NCBI GenBank assembly: GCA_002404835.1
Contig: DHKM01000011.1
Location: 236 to 6,943 of the forward strand
Length of the DNA: 6,708 nucleotides
Origin: Caryophanales bacterium UBA4694
GTDB taxonomy: Bacteria; Bacillota_I; Bacilli_A; RFN20; CAG-288
Reading direction: 5' to 3'
Under the pieces are notes generated by a model. That model made no database searches, had not been told where the DNA came from, and saw only the letters and a program-made list of their open reading frames with translations. Positions within the stretch are counted from its first letter, which is position 1, and each line of letters begins with the position of its first letter. Below are positions 6,162 through 6,708 of this stretch, one piece after another. Made by a program: the position numbers and the translations under genes.

Positions 6162-6708
6162 TTTTCCGTAATCTAAGAATCAAAACCCAAACTTCTATCC
6201 CACCGAGAAAGAGAACGTTTTACAGTTCTTCTAAAGCAATCAAAAGTATACCCAAATCCATATACAGCCAAACAAAAGAATCTTTTTCATGACTCGGAAG
6301 ACGTTTTCTGAATCGTTAGGGCAAATACAAATTGAAAAAAATTTTGTTTTAACTGAATTTATGCCAAATAGGCAAAGATGATTTTTCGAAAAGATTTCCT
6401 TAAACCGAGATTTAAACAAAAAGTCCATTCAAAAATAACACCTTCAGAAGCGAAGATCGTTTAAAAAGTATTAAAACTTGATCACCCTTAACTAGAGACC
6501 ATTCTTCTCTGATTTACATGAATAGTCATGATTGAACTCCAATCTTTTTAAACCTAAGATACTACGCTTAAAACTCTTGTTAAATTTAGTATATCAACGA
6601 ATAATTGGAAATCCCCTTCCCTATCCAAAAGTGTTGTATTTAACTTGAATAACTATATAACCTAGAAAATTCAAGAAAACACTTGCAATCACTAGGAACA
6701 TTTCATAT
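6162..6708. other. AT-rich stretch without a supported gene
   Basis: No frame on either strand gives a product that I recognise, and no tRNA, rRNA or CRISPR structure is visible. A 62-codon minus-strand frame (6240-6428) has no ribosome binding site and no recognisable domain. There are a few inverted repeats: GTTTAAAAAG (6459-6468) with CTTTTTAAAC (6544-6553), CATGA/TCATG (6517-6530), and AGAAC/GTTCT (6212-6229). The stretch could be a long intergenic region, a decayed gene or mobile-element flank; the sequence does not decide between these. Confidence 0.55.

Noticed and set aside
6240..6428. Minus-strand frame of 62 codons
   Set aside because: No Shine-Dalgarno and no recognisable domain; its composition matches translated A/T-rich noncoding DNA.
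6632..6661. Plus-strand promoter (TTGTAT, 16 nt, TATAAC) near the right edge
   Set aside because: Both hexamers occur easily in A/T-rich DNA, and no downstream start is visible within the window.

Overview
The window looks like a chromosomal segment from a Bacillota (Firmicutes) bacterium of low to moderate GC. Strong AGGAGG-type ribosome binding sites, extended -10 promoters, lipobox-type lipoproteins and an NrnA-type DHH phosphoesterase all fit. The branching enzyme has wording I associate with Erysipelotrichia, Lachnospira and related gut groups, so an Erysipelotrichia-like host is my guess. This is an inference, not a placement. TGA is used as a stop (5070-5072), so a Mycoplasma-type code is not needed.

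Layout from left to right. Positions 1-1610 (minus) hold glgB, a glycogen branching enzyme that is open across the whole stretch and runs off the left edge, so its C-terminus is missing. Positions 1611-1790 are a divergent promoter region with an extended -10 for glgB, a promoter for ackA, a nearly perfect dyad over the ackA promoter and a set of A/T-rich inverted repeats. Positions 1791-3044 (plus) hold ackA, acetate kinase. It is followed 41 bp later by two overlapping genes (3086-4324 and 4317-5072, plus) for lipoproteins. The first has two thioredoxin-like CxxC units, the second a single CxxxC unit. The second lipoprotein gene abuts, end to end with no spacer, a convergent minus-strand gene (5073-6056) for an NrnA-like oligoribonuclease/pAp phosphatase. 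That gene's intrinsic terminator lies inside the 3' coding end of the lipoprotein gene. Positions 6162-6708 carry no gene that I can support.

Functionally, glgB (glycogen storage) and ackA (ATP from acetyl phosphate) are divergent central-carbon genes that could share regulation through the sequence between them. The two lipoproteins probably act outside the membrane in thiol-disulfide chemistry and appear to be co-transcribed with ackA, since no promoter or terminator is evident between them. I see no known biochemical link between acetate kinase and these lipoproteins. This lipoprotein pair is the least explained part of the window and the best candidate for something undescribed.
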